Below are positions 16,889 through 26,920 of a DNA stretch of 64,000 nt, in pieces. A model generated the notes under the pieces. It saw only the letters and a list, made by a program, of their open reading frames with translations, did no database searches and was not told the DNA's origin. Numbering within the stretch: position 1 is the stretch's first letter; every line of letters begins with the position of its first letter. Source of the DNA: Veillonella tobetsuensis (GTDB taxonomy: Bacteria; Bacillota; Negativicutes; Veillonellales; Veillonellaceae); NCBI RefSeq assembly GCF_001078375.1, contig NZ_BBXI01000009.1, forward strand, positions 186,001 through 250,000, written 5' to 3'. A program made the translations under genes and the position numbers.

Positions 16889-17061
16889 AATATACCTTCT
16901 TTCATTAAGAATATTCTCGTTATAATGACATTATACATCTTTAAATAATTTTTATGCTATCAGATTTATATAATTTTTAGGTGCTAATGGCATAATAGTT
17001 ATAACTACTCTATAGAATCCGTGATATAATATAACTAGTTTTTTTATAAAACGAGGTATAT

Positions 17062-17799
17062 ATGAGTACAAGAAAATTAAAACCTTCTGGTGAAGGTTGG
17101 GTACAATTGATAGCAGGCATTGGTTTTATAGTCTTATTAATTGTCATTAATATTGTGGATCCAACATTTTATCCCACCATGTGGCATTTAGCTACTAGTG
17201 GTTCTATGGAGGAAATAGCAGAATATATTCAAGGCTTTGGCCCAATGGCCATGGTTGTAAGTATGGTCCTAGATATTTTTGTCAATGCCGTAGGTTTTTT
17301 GCCTTCAATTTTTATTTCAACAGCTAATGGATTGGTATTTGGTATGTGGCCAGGTATCATTATTTCTTGGCTAGCTGAAACAATTGGTGTAGTTATCAGC
17401 TTTTACATTATGCGTTATTTCTTACGAGATGCGGCTGATAAGCTCATTTCTAAGAGCAGTACATTGATGAAAGTAGATGATTTCTCCGGTAATAATGGTT
17501 TTGTGGTCATGTTATTTGCTAGATCATTACCTTATTTTCCATCTGGTGTCATCACTGCGCTAGGGGCTATCAGTAAGATTAAGCCTCGAGACTATATTTT
17601 GGCAAATTTAATTGGTAAATTCCCATCAACAGCTCTTGAGGTTGCCATAGGAACAGATATTGTCAATTTTCAAGAGAATATGGGTCGTCTTGGCATCATT
17701 GTTGTTGTAGCCGGCACTGTATATTTCATCTTGTGGAAGGTGTACAAGCGTTATATGGATAAACGTAATGCTGAACAAGAACATGATCCTAATGCGTAG
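17062..17799 (+). CDS. TVP38/TMEM64 (DedA-like, VTT-domain) membrane protein (245 aa)
   Basis: About six hydrophobic segments surround a VTT/SNARE-associated core: FIFISTANGLVFGMWPGIII, ETIGVVISFYIMRYFLRDAA, then MLFARSLPYFPSGVITALGA (the conserved R-x-x-P...N/S motif). DedA-superfamily proteins act in membrane lipid flipping and proton-dependent homeostasis. The short charged N-terminus and basic tail (KRYMDKRNAEQEH) fit an inner-membrane location. ACGAGGT precedes the ATG. A TATAAT box at 17025-17030 is a likely promoter element. Confidence 0.85.
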   Translation: MSTRKLKPSGEGWVQLIAGIGFIVLLIVINIVDPTFYPTMWHLATSGSMEEIAEYIQGFGPMAMVVSMVLDIFVNAVGFLPSIFISTANGLVFGMWPGIIISWLAETIGVVISFYIMRYFLRDAADKLISKSSTLMKVDDFSGNNGFVVMLFARSLPYFPSGVITALGAISKIKPRDYILANLIGKFPSTALEVAIGTDIVNFQENMGRLGIIVVVAGTVYFILWKVYKRYMDKRNAEQEHDPNA

Positions 17800-17846
17800 C
17801 ATAAATTTGTAATCTTATGTAATTAATCAAATAAAGAGGCGATACT

Positions 17847-19040
17847 ATGAGTTTTTCACTTCCTGAACGGGTAACCTTAAAAGGCCCTAATTTTATTCGA
17901 GAAGTATTTGAACGTGGTGTAGGCGTACCAGGCTTTATTAGTTTTGGTATTGGTAATCCTGCACCTGAAGCAATTCCTGTGAAGGTTATCGAAGATGCCT
18001 TCGATTTTATCGTTCACGAAAATCCGATGGGGCTTTTACAATATGGTCCTATGCAAGGGGATGCACGTCTATCAGAATTGACGCTAGACCGTTTATCTAA
18101 GGTTCATCACATGAACTTAAAAGGACAGGGCTTAATTATTTCAAATGGTGCGGGCCAATTATTAGGCTTAGTACCGATTACCGTATGTGAACCAGGCGAT
18201 GAAGTGTACATGGATGATTATACTTTTACAAGTGCTATCAATTCCGTACGCAACATGGGGGCCAAAGCTGTAGGTATTAAAACCGATGAATTTGGTATGA
18301 TTCCTAGTGAACTAGAAAAAGCGGCTCAATCTGGTAAAGGGAAATATATTTATTTAATTCCTAACTTCCAAAATCCAACAGGTATTACAATGCCTCTAGA
18401 GCGTCGTAAAGAAATCTACGCTATTGCATCTAAATATGATTTATTTATCTATGAAGATGATCCATATGGTGAAATCCGTTTTGCTGGTGAACATGTGTCT
18501 AGCTTTAAATCCTTTGATACGGAAAATCGTGTTCTCTATGCAGGCTCCTATTCTAAAACATTATCAGCAGGCTTGCGTGTAGGTTTCTTGTTGGGACCTG
18601 AGGATGTAATTAGCACAATCCAAGCTTTGAAGAATAATACAGCCGGACAAATGCCGTTAGTTACACAAAAGGTAGTGGCCCATGTACTTGATCAAATCGA
18701 TTATGACGCACATTTAGAAAATGTACGTAAAGTTTATAAATCTAAATGTGATGCTATGATGCGCGTATTTAAGGAGAAGGGGAGTTCTAAGGTTCATTTA
18801 ACAGAACCAACCGGTGGTATGTTTGCGTGGATGACGATGCCAGATACTGTTGATTGCGATGAGTTTTTTGAGACGTGCATGAATAAAAATGTGGGCATTA
18901 TCAAATGCGGTGCATTCGCTTCGGATGGGGTAGAGAATGGACATGCATTTCGCTTAAGTTATACTGTGCCAACAATACCAGAAATTGAAAAGGGCATGGA
19001 AATCCTTTGTGCTCTTACAAAAGAATATTGTGGTGAATAA
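17847..19040 (+). CDS. PLP-dependent aminotransferase, class I/II (2-aminoadipate/aromatic type, 397 aa)
   Basis: A fold-type I aminotransferase without the N-terminal GntR domain of MocR proteins. Landmarks: GFISFGIGNPAPEAIPVKVI, LLQYGPMQGDARLSELTLDR, IISNGAGQLLGLVPI, IYLIPNFQNPTGITMPLERR, the FIYEDDPYGEIRF loop and the PLP lysine in YAGSYSKTLSAGLRVGFLLG. It resembles LysN/ARO8-type enzymes; the substrate is not certain. AAAGAGGCG precedes the ATG, 48 nt after the TVP38 gene. Confidence 0.88.
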   Translation: MSFSLPERVTLKGPNFIREVFERGVGVPGFISFGIGNPAPEAIPVKVIEDAFDFIVHENPMGLLQYGPMQGDARLSELTLDRLSKVHHMNLKGQGLIISNGAGQLLGLVPITVCEPGDEVYMDDYTFTSAINSVRNMGAKAVGIKTDEFGMIPSELEKAAQSGKGKYIYLIPNFQNPTGITMPLERRKEIYAIASKYDLFIYEDDPYGEIRFAGEHVSSFKSFDTENRVLYAGSYSKTLSAGLRVGFLLGPEDVISTIQALKNNTAGQMPLVTQKVVAHVLDQIDYDAHLENVRKVYKSKCDAMMRVFKEKGSSKVHLTEPTGGMFAWMTMPDTVDCDEFFETCMNKNVGIIKCGAFASDGVENGHAFRLSYTVPTIPEIEKGMEILCALTKEYCGE

Positions 19041-19064
19041 TTCATGATAAAGCATATATGTATA

Positions 19065-19157
19065 TTGAAAAATATTGAAATACCATGATACAATAGGGCT
19101 GTAAATATTTGGTATGTTAGCCTTTATAGATAGCTTTCACCATGATCAATATTTACA
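19065..19157 (+). promoter_or_regulatory. Promoter and stem-forming leader upstream of mrp
   Basis: TTGAAA (19065-19070), 18-base spacer, TACAAT (19089-19094). The leader then contains TGTAAATATT (19100-19109) and its perfect complement AATATTTACA (19148-19157), a 10-bp long-range stem enclosing ~38 nt. The gene starts ~65 nt later. No known riboswitch class was recognised. Confidence 0.5.
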
Positions 19158-19222
19158 TAGAGAAAATAATTTTAAAACTATATATTGTTGAGGCAAGTCC
19201 TCAAAGAAAGTAGGTGTTTACT

Positions 19223-20056
19223 ATGGGTTGCGGTAGCAGCAGTGATTGTGGCGGATGCCCATCTCAATCCTCTGGTTGCGGTGGCGGCGCTTCTCAACAA
19301 CCTCAAGATCTTACAGCTCCATTACACGAGCTTAGTTCTGTTAAACATGTAATCGGCGTAGTATCCGGTAAAGGTGGCGTAGGTAAATCCTCCGTTACGA
19401 GCTTGATGGCCATTACAATGGCGCGTAAAGGTTACAAAGTAGGTATTCTCGATGCGGATATTACCGGTCCTTCCATTCCTAAGATGTTCGGCATCAAGGA
19501 AAAAGCATATGCTGACGAAATTGGCATGTATCCTGTAAAATCTAAAGGCGGTATCGACGTTATGTCTGTTAACCTCCTTTTGGAAAACGATACAGATCCT
19601 GTTTTATGGCGTGGTCCTATTCTAGGCAATGTTGTAAAACAATTCTATACAGATGTAATTTGGAAAGACATTGATTATTTATTTGTTGATATGCCGCCAG
19701 GAACAGGTGACGTAGCGATTACTGTATACCAATCCTTGAAATTGGATGGTATCATCATCGTTACATCTCCTCAAGACTTGGTATCCATGATTGTTGAAAA
19801 AGCAGTTAAAATGGCTGATTTAATGCAAGTGCCTATTATTGGTGTGGTGGAAAACTACTCTTACTTCCATTGCCCAGATAACGGTAAGGATTACCAAATC
19901 TTTGGTGAAAGCCACATTGAAGAAATCCTTCAAAAATACGGTCTATTATTGTTGAACCGTTTACCAATTGATCCAACTATTGCAAATCTTTGCGACCAAG
20001 GTGATATTGAGTCTATCGAAAAAACAAATTTAGAGAACGTATCTTTACCTGAATAG
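19223..20056 (+). CDS. mrp: Mrp/NBP35-type P-loop ATPase, iron-sulfur cluster carrier (277 aa)
   Basis: The N-terminus is cysteine-rich (CGSSSDCGGCPSQSSGCGGG), giving an NBP35-like cluster site. It is followed by the deviant Walker A GVVSGKGGVGKSSVTSLMAI, DADITGPSIPKMFG, the VDMPPGTGDVAITVYQS block and GVVENYSYFHCPD, with the C-x-x-x-x motif that binds the bridging cluster. It carries or inserts [4Fe-4S] clusters as a dimer. I chose ATG 19223 because AGTAGGTG lies just upstream; a GTG at 19214 would use that site as codons. Confidence 0.93.
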   Translation: MGCGSSSDCGGCPSQSSGCGGGASQQPQDLTAPLHELSSVKHVIGVVSGKGGVGKSSVTSLMAITMARKGYKVGILDADITGPSIPKMFGIKEKAYADEIGMYPVKSKGGIDVMSVNLLLENDTDPVLWRGPILGNVVKQFYTDVIWKDIDYLFVDMPPGTGDVAITVYQSLKLDGIIIVTSPQDLVSMIVEKAVKMADLMQVPIIGVVENYSYFHCPDNGKDYQIFGESHIEEILQKYGLLLLNRLPIDPTIANLCDQGDIESIEKTNLENVSLPE

Positions 20057-20069
20057 GATTTATATGATG

Positions 20070-20104
20070 AAAGCTGTGCATACCATGTGATGCACAGCTT
20101 TTTC
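20070..20104 (+). terminator. Rho-independent terminator after mrp
   Basis: AAAGCTGTGCAT / ATGCACAGCTTT, loop ~8, then TTT. Confidence 0.9.
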
Positions 20105-20190
20105 TCACATCTTTTTATCTTGAAATATATTATATTTATGATAAGAGGATATAAATATATTTTAGTTTTTCCTATGTAGGAGATTTGTGT

Positions 20191-21591
20191 ATGAAAAAAG
20201 TTTTAAACTGGATTATTCCAGCGGCCTTTGGTTTAGGTCTTTGGTTTATTCCAACTCCGGAGGGGTTAACACCTCAGTCCTGGCATTTATTTGCCATCTT
20301 TGTGGCGACTATCGTAGGCTTTATTACTCAGCCATTACCGATTGGTGGCGTATCTATTGTTGTTATTACTGTAGCAGCGTTGACAGGTACCTTGAAAATT
20401 GGTGAAGCTATTTCTGGCTTTGCGAATTCTGCTATTTGGTTAATTGTTGGGGCCTTCTTATTCTCTCGTGGTTTTATTAAGACTGGTTTGGGTAAACGTA
20501 TTGCTTATAACTTGATTGCTGCATTTGGTAGCAGTTCTTTGCGCCTATCTTATGCTTTAGCTTTAACTGATTTGATTTTGGCGCCTGCCACACCATCTAA
20601 TACAGCTCGTGTGGGCGGTGTTATCATGCCAATTACGACAAGTTTGGCAAAAGCGTTCGGCTCTGAACCACATGATGGCCCTCGTAAAATTGGTTCCTTC
20701 TTGATGCAATCCATTTATCAGGTTAATACGATTACGTCTGCCATGTTCCAAACATCCATGGCTGGTAATACCTTGGTTGCTGCATTAGCACTTCAATCCT
20801 TTAGTATTGGTATCACTTGGGGTGATTGGGCTATGGCTGCCATCGTTCCTGGCATTATTGCGTTAATCATTATGCCGTACTTCATTTACAAAGTATACCC
20901 ACCGGAAATCAAAGATTCTCGTGAAGCTCAACAAATGATTAAAGAAGAGTTAAAAGGCCTTGGTAAGATGTCTTTCCAAGAGTGGGTGATGCTTGGCGTA
21001 TTTATTTTAGCTCTAGTATTGTGGGCTACTTCTCAATTCACTAAACTTGATGCAACAACTGTTGCATTCTTGGGCATTTCTATTTTGCTTGCTACAGGCG
21101 TTCTTATTTGGGACGATGTTAAAAGTGAAAAAGGTGCTTGGGATACATTAGTTTGGATGGGTACATTGATGGGCTTTGCCGGTTTTCTTTCCAAATTGGG
21201 CTTCATTAAATGGGCCACAGTTCAAGTGGGTGGCGTTATCCCTGAAGGTTCTTGGGTGATTGCCTTTGTTATAGCGGTTCTTGTAAATACGTATGCACAC
21301 TATGTATTCGCATCCTTAACAGCACATATTTCTGCAATGTTCGTAGCATTCTCTGCAATCGCTATTTCTGCAGGTGCACCACCAATGTTGACATTGCTCA
21401 TGATTGCATTCACATCTAACTTGTGTATGTCCTTAACTCACTATGCAGCAGGTCCATCCCCAGTAATTTTTAATACTGGTTATGTTCCGCAAAACACATG
21501 GTGGAAAATTGGTTTCTTCGCATCCGTAATCAACTTAATCATCTTCATGGGCATCGGTTCCTTGTGGATGAAAGTTATCGGTATGTGGTAA
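20191..21591 (+). CDS. DASS-family (SLC13) dicarboxylate/anion carrier (466 aa)
   Basis: About 12 hydrophobic segments. DASS signatures: ALTDLILAPATPSNTARVGG (the substrate/Na+ S-N-T motif), LMQSIYQVNTITSAMFQTSM, and in the second repeat VNTYAHYVFASLTAHISAMF and LCMSLTHYAAGPSPVIFNTG. The family exchanges or symports C4-dicarboxylates such as succinate, malate, tartrate and fumarate. For a lactate-fermenting Negativicute, succinate export or C4-acid uptake is a fitting inference. ATG 20191 has TAGGAG 8 nt upstream. Terminators flank it on both sides, so it is monocistronic. Confidence 0.9.
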   Translation: MKKVLNWIIPAAFGLGLWFIPTPEGLTPQSWHLFAIFVATIVGFITQPLPIGGVSIVVITVAALTGTLKIGEAISGFANSAIWLIVGAFLFSRGFIKTGLGKRIAYNLIAAFGSSSLRLSYALALTDLILAPATPSNTARVGGVIMPITTSLAKAFGSEPHDGPRKIGSFLMQSIYQVNTITSAMFQTSMAGNTLVAALALQSFSIGITWGDWAMAAIVPGIIALIIMPYFIYKVYPPEIKDSREAQQMIKEELKGLGKMSFQEWVMLGVFILALVLWATSQFTKLDATTVAFLGISILLATGVLIWDDVKSEKGAWDTLVWMGTLMGFAGFLSKLGFIKWATVQVGGVIPEGSWVIAFVIAVLVNTYAHYVFASLTAHISAMFVAFSAIAISAGAPPMLTLLMIAFTSNLCMSLTHYAAGPSPVIFNTGYVPQNTWWKIGFFASVINLIIFMGIGSLWMKVIGMW

Positions 21592-21628
21592 ACCACAAGA
21601 TAATAGATTAATACATTTATGTATACAT

Positions 21629-21657
21629 AACGCCGTTCCTTATGGGACGGCGTTTTT
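21629..21657 (+). terminator. Rho-independent terminator
   Basis: AACGCCGTTCC-TTAT-GGGACGGCGTT then TTT. Confidence 0.93.
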
Positions 21658-21729
21658 GTGATACAATAGCAATAGATTACTAATTTTAATAAAAAAGGTA
21701 GACCATTAAATAATTGTGTAGGAGGTCAT

Positions 21730-23031
21730 ATGAAATTTGATAATCCACAATTAATTAAATACATTAAGGGATGTACGTCCCCATACCATACGGTAGATAC
21801 TAGTTTACAATTATTAGTAGATGCAGGTTTTACTGAGTTGTCTTTAGAGGAACCGTGGAGCTTAACAACTGGTAATTATGTTGTAAATGTGTATGGCACA
21901 ACATTATTTGCTTTTCACATAGGAGAGGACTATCGTCATTCCTTACGCATTGCATCAGCACATACAGATTTTCCTGCCATACGTGTAAAACCTAATCCCA
22001 TTACTGATGTAAAAGGCTATACTAAGCTCAATGTAGAAATGTATGGTGGATTAATACAAAATACATGGCTTGATCGCCCGTTAGGGGCTGCAGGAACCGT
22101 TGTTTTAAAAGGGGATAATCCTTATGACGTAGAATCTGTTCTTGTAGACACAAAACGACCGATTGCTATCATTCCTAATTTGGCAATTCATATGAATCGA
22201 AATGTAAATGATGGCGTAGCCCTAAATCGACAAAAAGAAATGTTGCCTATAATAATGATGAATCAACAGGGTTCTGATACAACAAAATCTGATGTGGATG
22301 AATGGAATACATTTTTGGCAGAAGAGGTAAATTGTGATCCATCGGAAATTTTATCCTATGAAATTACACTATATCCTGTGACAGAAGGTATTTTAGTTGG
22401 TACAGAATTTGATTTTATTAGCTCCCCGCGGTTAGATAACTTAACATCTTGTTTTGGTGCATTATCCGGTATTGTAGAAGCGAAGAAAAATAAGGTAGAA
22501 GGCATACGCTGTGCTGTATTGTTCGATAATGAAGAGGTTGGTAGCCGCACGAAACAAGGGGGGGCAGGAATGTTACTACCAAATCTATTAGAACGGGTAT
22601 ATCGCAGCCTCGGACTAAGTAGGGATGACATGGATATGGATGTGGCTCGCGGCTTTATGATTTCCTCAGATGTAGCGCATGGTTTGCATCCAAATTATCC
22701 AGAGAAAAATGATATTACCAATTTCCCTGTACTCAATGGAGGCGTTACGTTAAAGCAAGCAGCTAGTCAATCTTATGCAGGCGATGCGATGGCAATTGCT
22801 ATTGTTAAGTGCCTTTGTGAGGAGGCTAATGTTAAATACCAAATTTATGTTAATCGTTCAGATATTGTGGGCGGCTCTACAGTAGGTTCAATTTCATCCT
22901 CTATGCTACCGATGAGAACCATGGATATTGGTCTACCATTGTTGGCCATGCATTCTGCTGTAGAGACGATGGGCGCTTGCGATCAAGAACAATTGAATCG
23001 TTTAATGCAGCATTTTTTAGGTGATGAATAG
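21730..23031 (+). CDS. apeB: M18 aminopeptidase (433 aa)
   Basis: A cytosolic dodecameric zinc aminopeptidase of the aspartyl-aminopeptidase family. Zinc and catalytic blocks: RIASAHTDFPAIRVKPNP (H-x-D), LDNLTSCFGALSG, VLFDNEEVGSRTKQGGAGML (E-E) and MISSDVAHGLHPNYPEKND; the last ligand region is SAVETMGACDQ (H in AMHSAVET). Length is typical. AGGAGGT precedes the ATG. A distant second M18-like gene lies at 35339. Confidence 0.92.
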   Translation: MKFDNPQLIKYIKGCTSPYHTVDTSLQLLVDAGFTELSLEEPWSLTTGNYVVNVYGTTLFAFHIGEDYRHSLRIASAHTDFPAIRVKPNPITDVKGYTKLNVEMYGGLIQNTWLDRPLGAAGTVVLKGDNPYDVESVLVDTKRPIAIIPNLAIHMNRNVNDGVALNRQKEMLPIIMMNQQGSDTTKSDVDEWNTFLAEEVNCDPSEILSYEITLYPVTEGILVGTEFDFISSPRLDNLTSCFGALSGIVEAKKNKVEGIRCAVLFDNEEVGSRTKQGGAGMLLPNLLERVYRSLGLSRDDMDMDVARGFMISSDVAHGLHPNYPEKNDITNFPVLNGGVTLKQAASQSYAGDAMAIAIVKCLCEEANVKYQIYVNRSDIVGGSTVGSISSSMLPMRTMDIGLPLLAMHSAVETMGACDQEQLNRLMQHFLGDE

Positions 23032-23325
23032 ATTATAGCTTTGTGATTTCGATACTTTCATTTTGTATTATTAAACACATATGAAAAATTTGTGAATAGA
23101 AAAAATTCCATATAGAGATAAAAGATTAATAAAGGTATCTTTTATAATGATTAAGCCTTTTAATATCTAAAAATTATTGTATAATATAAATATGTTTGAT
23201 ACATAATTATATATCAAAAATATTGATAAGTGTTTTGTGAAAAACATGTAATTCGATATGGATGGTATACATGTAAATCAATGAAAAGAAATCTATCATT
23301 CGATAGGACTCGGTAGGAGGCAACT
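23032..23325. other. 294-nt AT-rich intergenic region upstream of pyc
   Basis: No gene is seen. A TATAAT hexamer at 23180-23185 is a plausible -10 box, but the -35 is weak, and it would give a leader of ~135 nt. No clear terminator hairpin follows the M18 gene. No riboswitch fold was recognised. Confidence 0.4.
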
Positions 23326-26300
23326 ATGAAGAAAATTAAATCCGTTTTAGTGGCCAATCGCGGTGAAATTGCAATCCGCGTATTTCGTGCATGTAACGAA
23401 ATGGGCATTAAGACAGTAGCTATCTACTCTAAGGAAGACACATTGTCCTTGCACCGCAACCAAGCTGATGAAGCGTATTTGGTAGGGGAAGGAAAGAAAC
23501 CTGTTGATGCATATCTTGATATTGAAGATATCATCCGTATTGCGAAAGAGCATGATATTGATGCCATCCATCCTGGCTATGGTTTCTTATCTGAAAACGA
23601 AGGCTTTGCAAAACGTTGTGCTGAAGAAGGCATTATTTTCATTGGTCCACATATTGAACATTTGAATATGTTCGGTGATAAAGTTAATGCTCGTACTCAA
23701 GCTAAATTAGCAGAAATCCCTATGATTCCTGGTTCTGATGGGGCGTTGAAGGATTATGCTCAATTAGAAGAGTTTGCTGAAACACATGGATACCCATTGA
23801 TGATCAAAGCCGTTAATGGCGGTGGTGGTCGTGGTATGCGTGAAGTTCATCGCAAAGAAGATTTGCGTGATGCATACGATCGTGCTAAATCCGAAGCTAA
23901 AGCAGCATTTGGTGATGATGATGTATATGTAGAAAAACTCATCGTTGAACCAAAACATATCGAAGTACAAATCTTAGGTGACGAACATGGTAATGTGGTT
24001 CATTTACATGAACGTGATTGCTCCGTTCAACGTCGTCACCAAAAGGTTGTTGAAATGGCACCAGCTTTTGCATTGAGTTTGGAAACTCGTAAAGCTGTTT
24101 GTGATGCTGCCGTTAAAATCATGAAAAACGTTGGATACGTTAATGCTGGTACAGTTGAGTTCTTGGTAACTGCTGATGGCAGCTTCTACTTCATCGAAGT
24201 AAACCCTCGTATCCAAGTAGAACATACTGTAACAGAAATGATTACAGATATTGATATTGTTCACGCTCAAATTCGTATCGCTGAAGGCTATAATTTACAC
24301 AGCCCAGAGGTAGGGATTCCTGAACAAGATCAAATTCCTTGTAAAGGTACCGCAATCCAATGTCGTATCACTACAGAAAATCCTAAAAATAACTTTATGC
24401 CAGACACTGGTAAAATCTTGGCATATCGTAGCTCCGGTGGCTTTGGCATCCGTCTTGACTCTGGTAATGCTTTCTCCGGTGCCGTTGTAACACCTTACTA
24501 CGATTCCTTGCTTGTAAAAGCAACTGCATTTGGTCCTAATAACGAAGAAACAATTCGCAAAATGCTTCGTTGCTTAAAGGAATTCCGTATCCGTGGCGTA
24601 AAAACAAATATCCATTTCTTGATTAATGTTTTGGAACATCCTGAATTCCAAAGTGGTCACTATAATGTAAACTTCATTGAAGAACATCCTGAATTATTTG
24701 AATTGAAACCAGATCGTGACCGTGGTACTAAATTATTGCGTTACATTGCAGATGTAACAATCAATGGTTATTCTGGTGCAGGTCCACAACCACTTCCTGA
24801 ATTTGAACCAATTCAAATGCCTTCTACATTAGATGTAACTCCAGCTCCTGGTACAAAACAAAAATTTGATGAATTAGGTCCAGATGGATTCAGCAAATGG
24901 TTAGCAGAGCAAAAACAAGTATTCTTCACAGATACTACATGGCGTGATGCTCATCAATCCTTGTTTGCAACACGTCTACGTACCATCGATATGGCCCGCG
25001 TAGCTGGTCATGCTGCTAAAGGTGTCCCTAACTTGTTCTCCTTGGAATGTTGGGGCGGTGCAACATTTGACGTATCCTATCGCTTCTTGCATGAAGATCC
25101 ATGGGAACGTTTACGCATGTTCCGTCGTGAAGTGCCTAATACATTGCTTCAAATGCTTATTCGTGGTGCCAATGCAGTAGGTTACACATCCTACCCTGAT
25201 AATGTGGTTCGTCACTTTATTCAACGTGCAGCCGTTAATGGTATCGATGTATTCCGTGTATTCGATAGCTTGAACAGCCTTGATAACATGCATGTGGCTA
25301 TCGATGAAGTACGTGCACAAAATAAAATAGCAGAAGTGGCATTATGCTACACTGGCGATATTTTAGATAGCAGCCGTCCTAAATATAATCTTGATTACTA
25401 TGTGAAGATGGCAAAAGAATTGCAAAATGCAGGTGCTAATATCATTGCTATTAAAGATATGGCAGGTCTTTTGAAACCTCAAGCTGCATATAACCTTGTA
25501 TCCGCATTAAAAGATGCTGTTACAGTACCAATTCATTTGCATTCTCATGAAGGTTCTGGCAATACCATTTACTCTTATGGTCGTGCTGTAGATGCTGGTG
25601 TAGACGTAATCGACTTAGCATACTCTGCATTTGCTAATGGTACAAGTCAACCAAGCATGAATTCCATGTACTACGCTTTATCTGGTCACGAACGTCAACC
25701 AGAAATGAACATCGATTACATGGAAGAAATGTCTCATTATTTCGGTAGCATTCGTCCTTACTACAAAGGTGTAGATAAAGCAGAAGCATATCCTAACACT
25801 GGTGTATACCAACATGAAATGCCAGGTGGCCAATACTCTAACTTACAACAACAAGCTAAGATGGTAGGCCTTGGTGACCGTTGGGCGGATATTAAGAAAA
25901 TGTACCATCAAGTTAATATGATGTTTGGTGATATTATCAAAGTAACACCTTCCTCTAAAGTAGTAGGGGATATGACATTGTACATGGTTCAAAACAATTT
26001 GACTGAACAAGATATCTACGAAAAAGGCGATGTATTAGACTTCCCTCAATCCGTAGTAGAATTCTTTGAAGGCCGTCTTGGCACACCATACCAAGGTTTC
26101 CCAGAAGAACTTCAAAGAATCATCTTAAAAGGCATTCGTCCAATTACAGTTCGTCCTGGTGCAGTATTGCCACCAACTGACTTTGAACATGTTCGCAATG
26201 AATTAAGTGATATGGGTGCAGCTACAACTGATGAAGATGTAAGTGCATACTGCTTATATCCTAAAGTATTCAAAGATTACTCTAAATTCACTAATGACTT

Positions 26301-26772
26301 TGGTGATGTGTCTGTGCTCGATACACCAACATTCTTCTTTGGCATGAAACGTGGTGAAGAAATCCAAGTTACTATTGAAAAAGGTAAAACATTAATCATT
26401 AAAATGAATGGTGTATCCGATCCTGATGAAGATGGTAATCGTGTTGTTCTCTTTGAATTTAATGGTCAACCTCGTGCTATTAAGGTTCATGATAAACACG
26501 CTAAAACAACTGGTGTCGTTCGTCGTAAAGTTGATGAATCTAACCCAGGTGAAATCGGTGCTACATTGTCTGGCTCCGTTGTTAAGATTCTCGTTAAGAA
26601 TGGACAATCCGTATCTAAAGGTGAACCATTAATCGTAACAGAAGCTATGAAGATGGAAACTACAATTACAGCTCCTATCGCTGGTATCGTTGAAGAAATC
26701 TTTGTTCGTGAAGGCAGCCGTATTGAGTCTGGCGATTGTTTGTTACATATTGAAGATGCTATTAAACGTTAA
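23326..26772 (+). CDS. pyc: Pyruvate carboxylase, single-chain (1148 aa)
   Basis: It carboxylates pyruvate to oxaloacetate with ATP and bicarbonate, feeding C4-acid and gluconeogenic routes. Domain order: biotin carboxylase (1-450; GYGFLSENEGFAKRC, the glycine loop KAVNGGGGRGMREV, FIEVNPRIQVEHTVTEMI), carboxyltransferase (~530-800; FFTDTTWRDAHQSLFATRLR, RVFDSLNSLDNM, HLHSHEGSGNT), PYC_OADA tether domain, and C-terminal biotinyl domain with EAMKMET, in which K1109 carries biotin. Full length for the family. GTAGGAGG precedes the ATG. Confidence 0.97.
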   Translation: MKKIKSVLVANRGEIAIRVFRACNEMGIKTVAIYSKEDTLSLHRNQADEAYLVGEGKKPVDAYLDIEDIIRIAKEHDIDAIHPGYGFLSENEGFAKRCAEEGIIFIGPHIEHLNMFGDKVNARTQAKLAEIPMIPGSDGALKDYAQLEEFAETHGYPLMIKAVNGGGGRGMREVHRKEDLRDAYDRAKSEAKAAFGDDDVYVEKLIVEPKHIEVQILGDEHGNVVHLHERDCSVQRRHQKVVEMAPAFALSLETRKAVCDAAVKIMKNVGYVNAGTVEFLVTADGSFYFIEVNPRIQVEHTVTEMITDIDIVHAQIRIAEGYNLHSPEVGIPEQDQIPCKGTAIQCRITTENPKNNFMPDTGKILAYRSSGGFGIRLDSGNAFSGAVVTPYYDSLLVKATAFGPNNEETIRKMLRCLKEFRIRGVKTNIHFLINVLEHPEFQSGHYNVNFIEEHPELFELKPDRDRGTKLLRYIADVTINGYSGAGPQPLPEFEPIQMPSTLDVTPAPGTKQKFDELGPDGFSKWLAEQKQVFFTDTTWRDAHQSLFATRLRTIDMARVAGHAAKGVPNLFSLECWGGATFDVSYRFLHEDPWERLRMFRREVPNTLLQMLIRGANAVGYTSYPDNVVRHFIQRAAVNGIDVFRVFDSLNSLDNMHVAIDEVRAQNKIAEVALCYTGDILDSSRPKYNLDYYVKMAKELQNAGANIIAIKDMAGLLKPQAAYNLVSALKDAVTVPIHLHSHEGSGNTIYSYGRAVDAGVDVIDLAYSAFANGTSQPSMNSMYYALSGHERQPEMNIDYMEEMSHYFGSIRPYYKGVDKAEAYPNTGVYQHEMPGGQYSNLQQQAKMVGLGDRWADIKKMYHQVNMMFGDIIKVTPSSKVVGDMTLYMVQNNLTEQDIYEKGDVLDFPQSVVEFFEGRLGTPYQGFPEELQRIILKGIRPITVRPGAVLPPTDFEHVRNELSDMGAATTDEDVSAYCLYPKVFKDYSKFTNDFGDVSVLDTPTFFFGMKRGEEIQVTIEKGKTLIIKMNGVSDPDEDGNRVVLFEFNGQPRAIKVHDKHAKTTGVVRRKVDESNPGEIGATLSGSVVKILVKNGQSVSKGEPLIVTEAMKMETTITAPIAGIVEEIFVREGSRIESGDCLLHIEDAIKR

Positions 26773-26803
26773 TTTCATACGATTTAGCACGTAAGTGCAT
26801 ACT

Positions 26804-26881
26804 AAAGAACCCCTTATAACACTTTTGATTATAATCTTCTTAAAAAGATTGTAATTCATAGGTTTATAAGGGGTTCTTTTT
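26804..26881 (+). terminator. Long two-level terminator after pyc
   Basis: A 16-bp perfect stem (AAAGAACCCCTTATAA at 26804-26819 with its complement at 26864-26879) encloses a second hairpin (AATCTT/AAGATT, 26833-26850) and ends in a T tract. Its 3' end overlaps the first copy of the direct repeat at 26872. Confidence 0.88.
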
Positions 26882-26912
26882 ATACTTTTCCTACTAAATA
26901 TGGTACTATATA
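26872..26912 (+). repeat. 41-bp direct repeat, copy 1, carrying a promoter
   Basis: The sequence starts GGTTCTTTTTATACTTTT and ends GGTACTATATA. It matches copy 2 (27051-27091) at 39 of 41 positions. It contains TTATAC (26880-26885), 18-base spacer, TACTAT (26904-26909), and would transcribe the hairpin at 26921-26985. Confidence 0.8.
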
Positions 26913-26920
26913 TAAACAAA

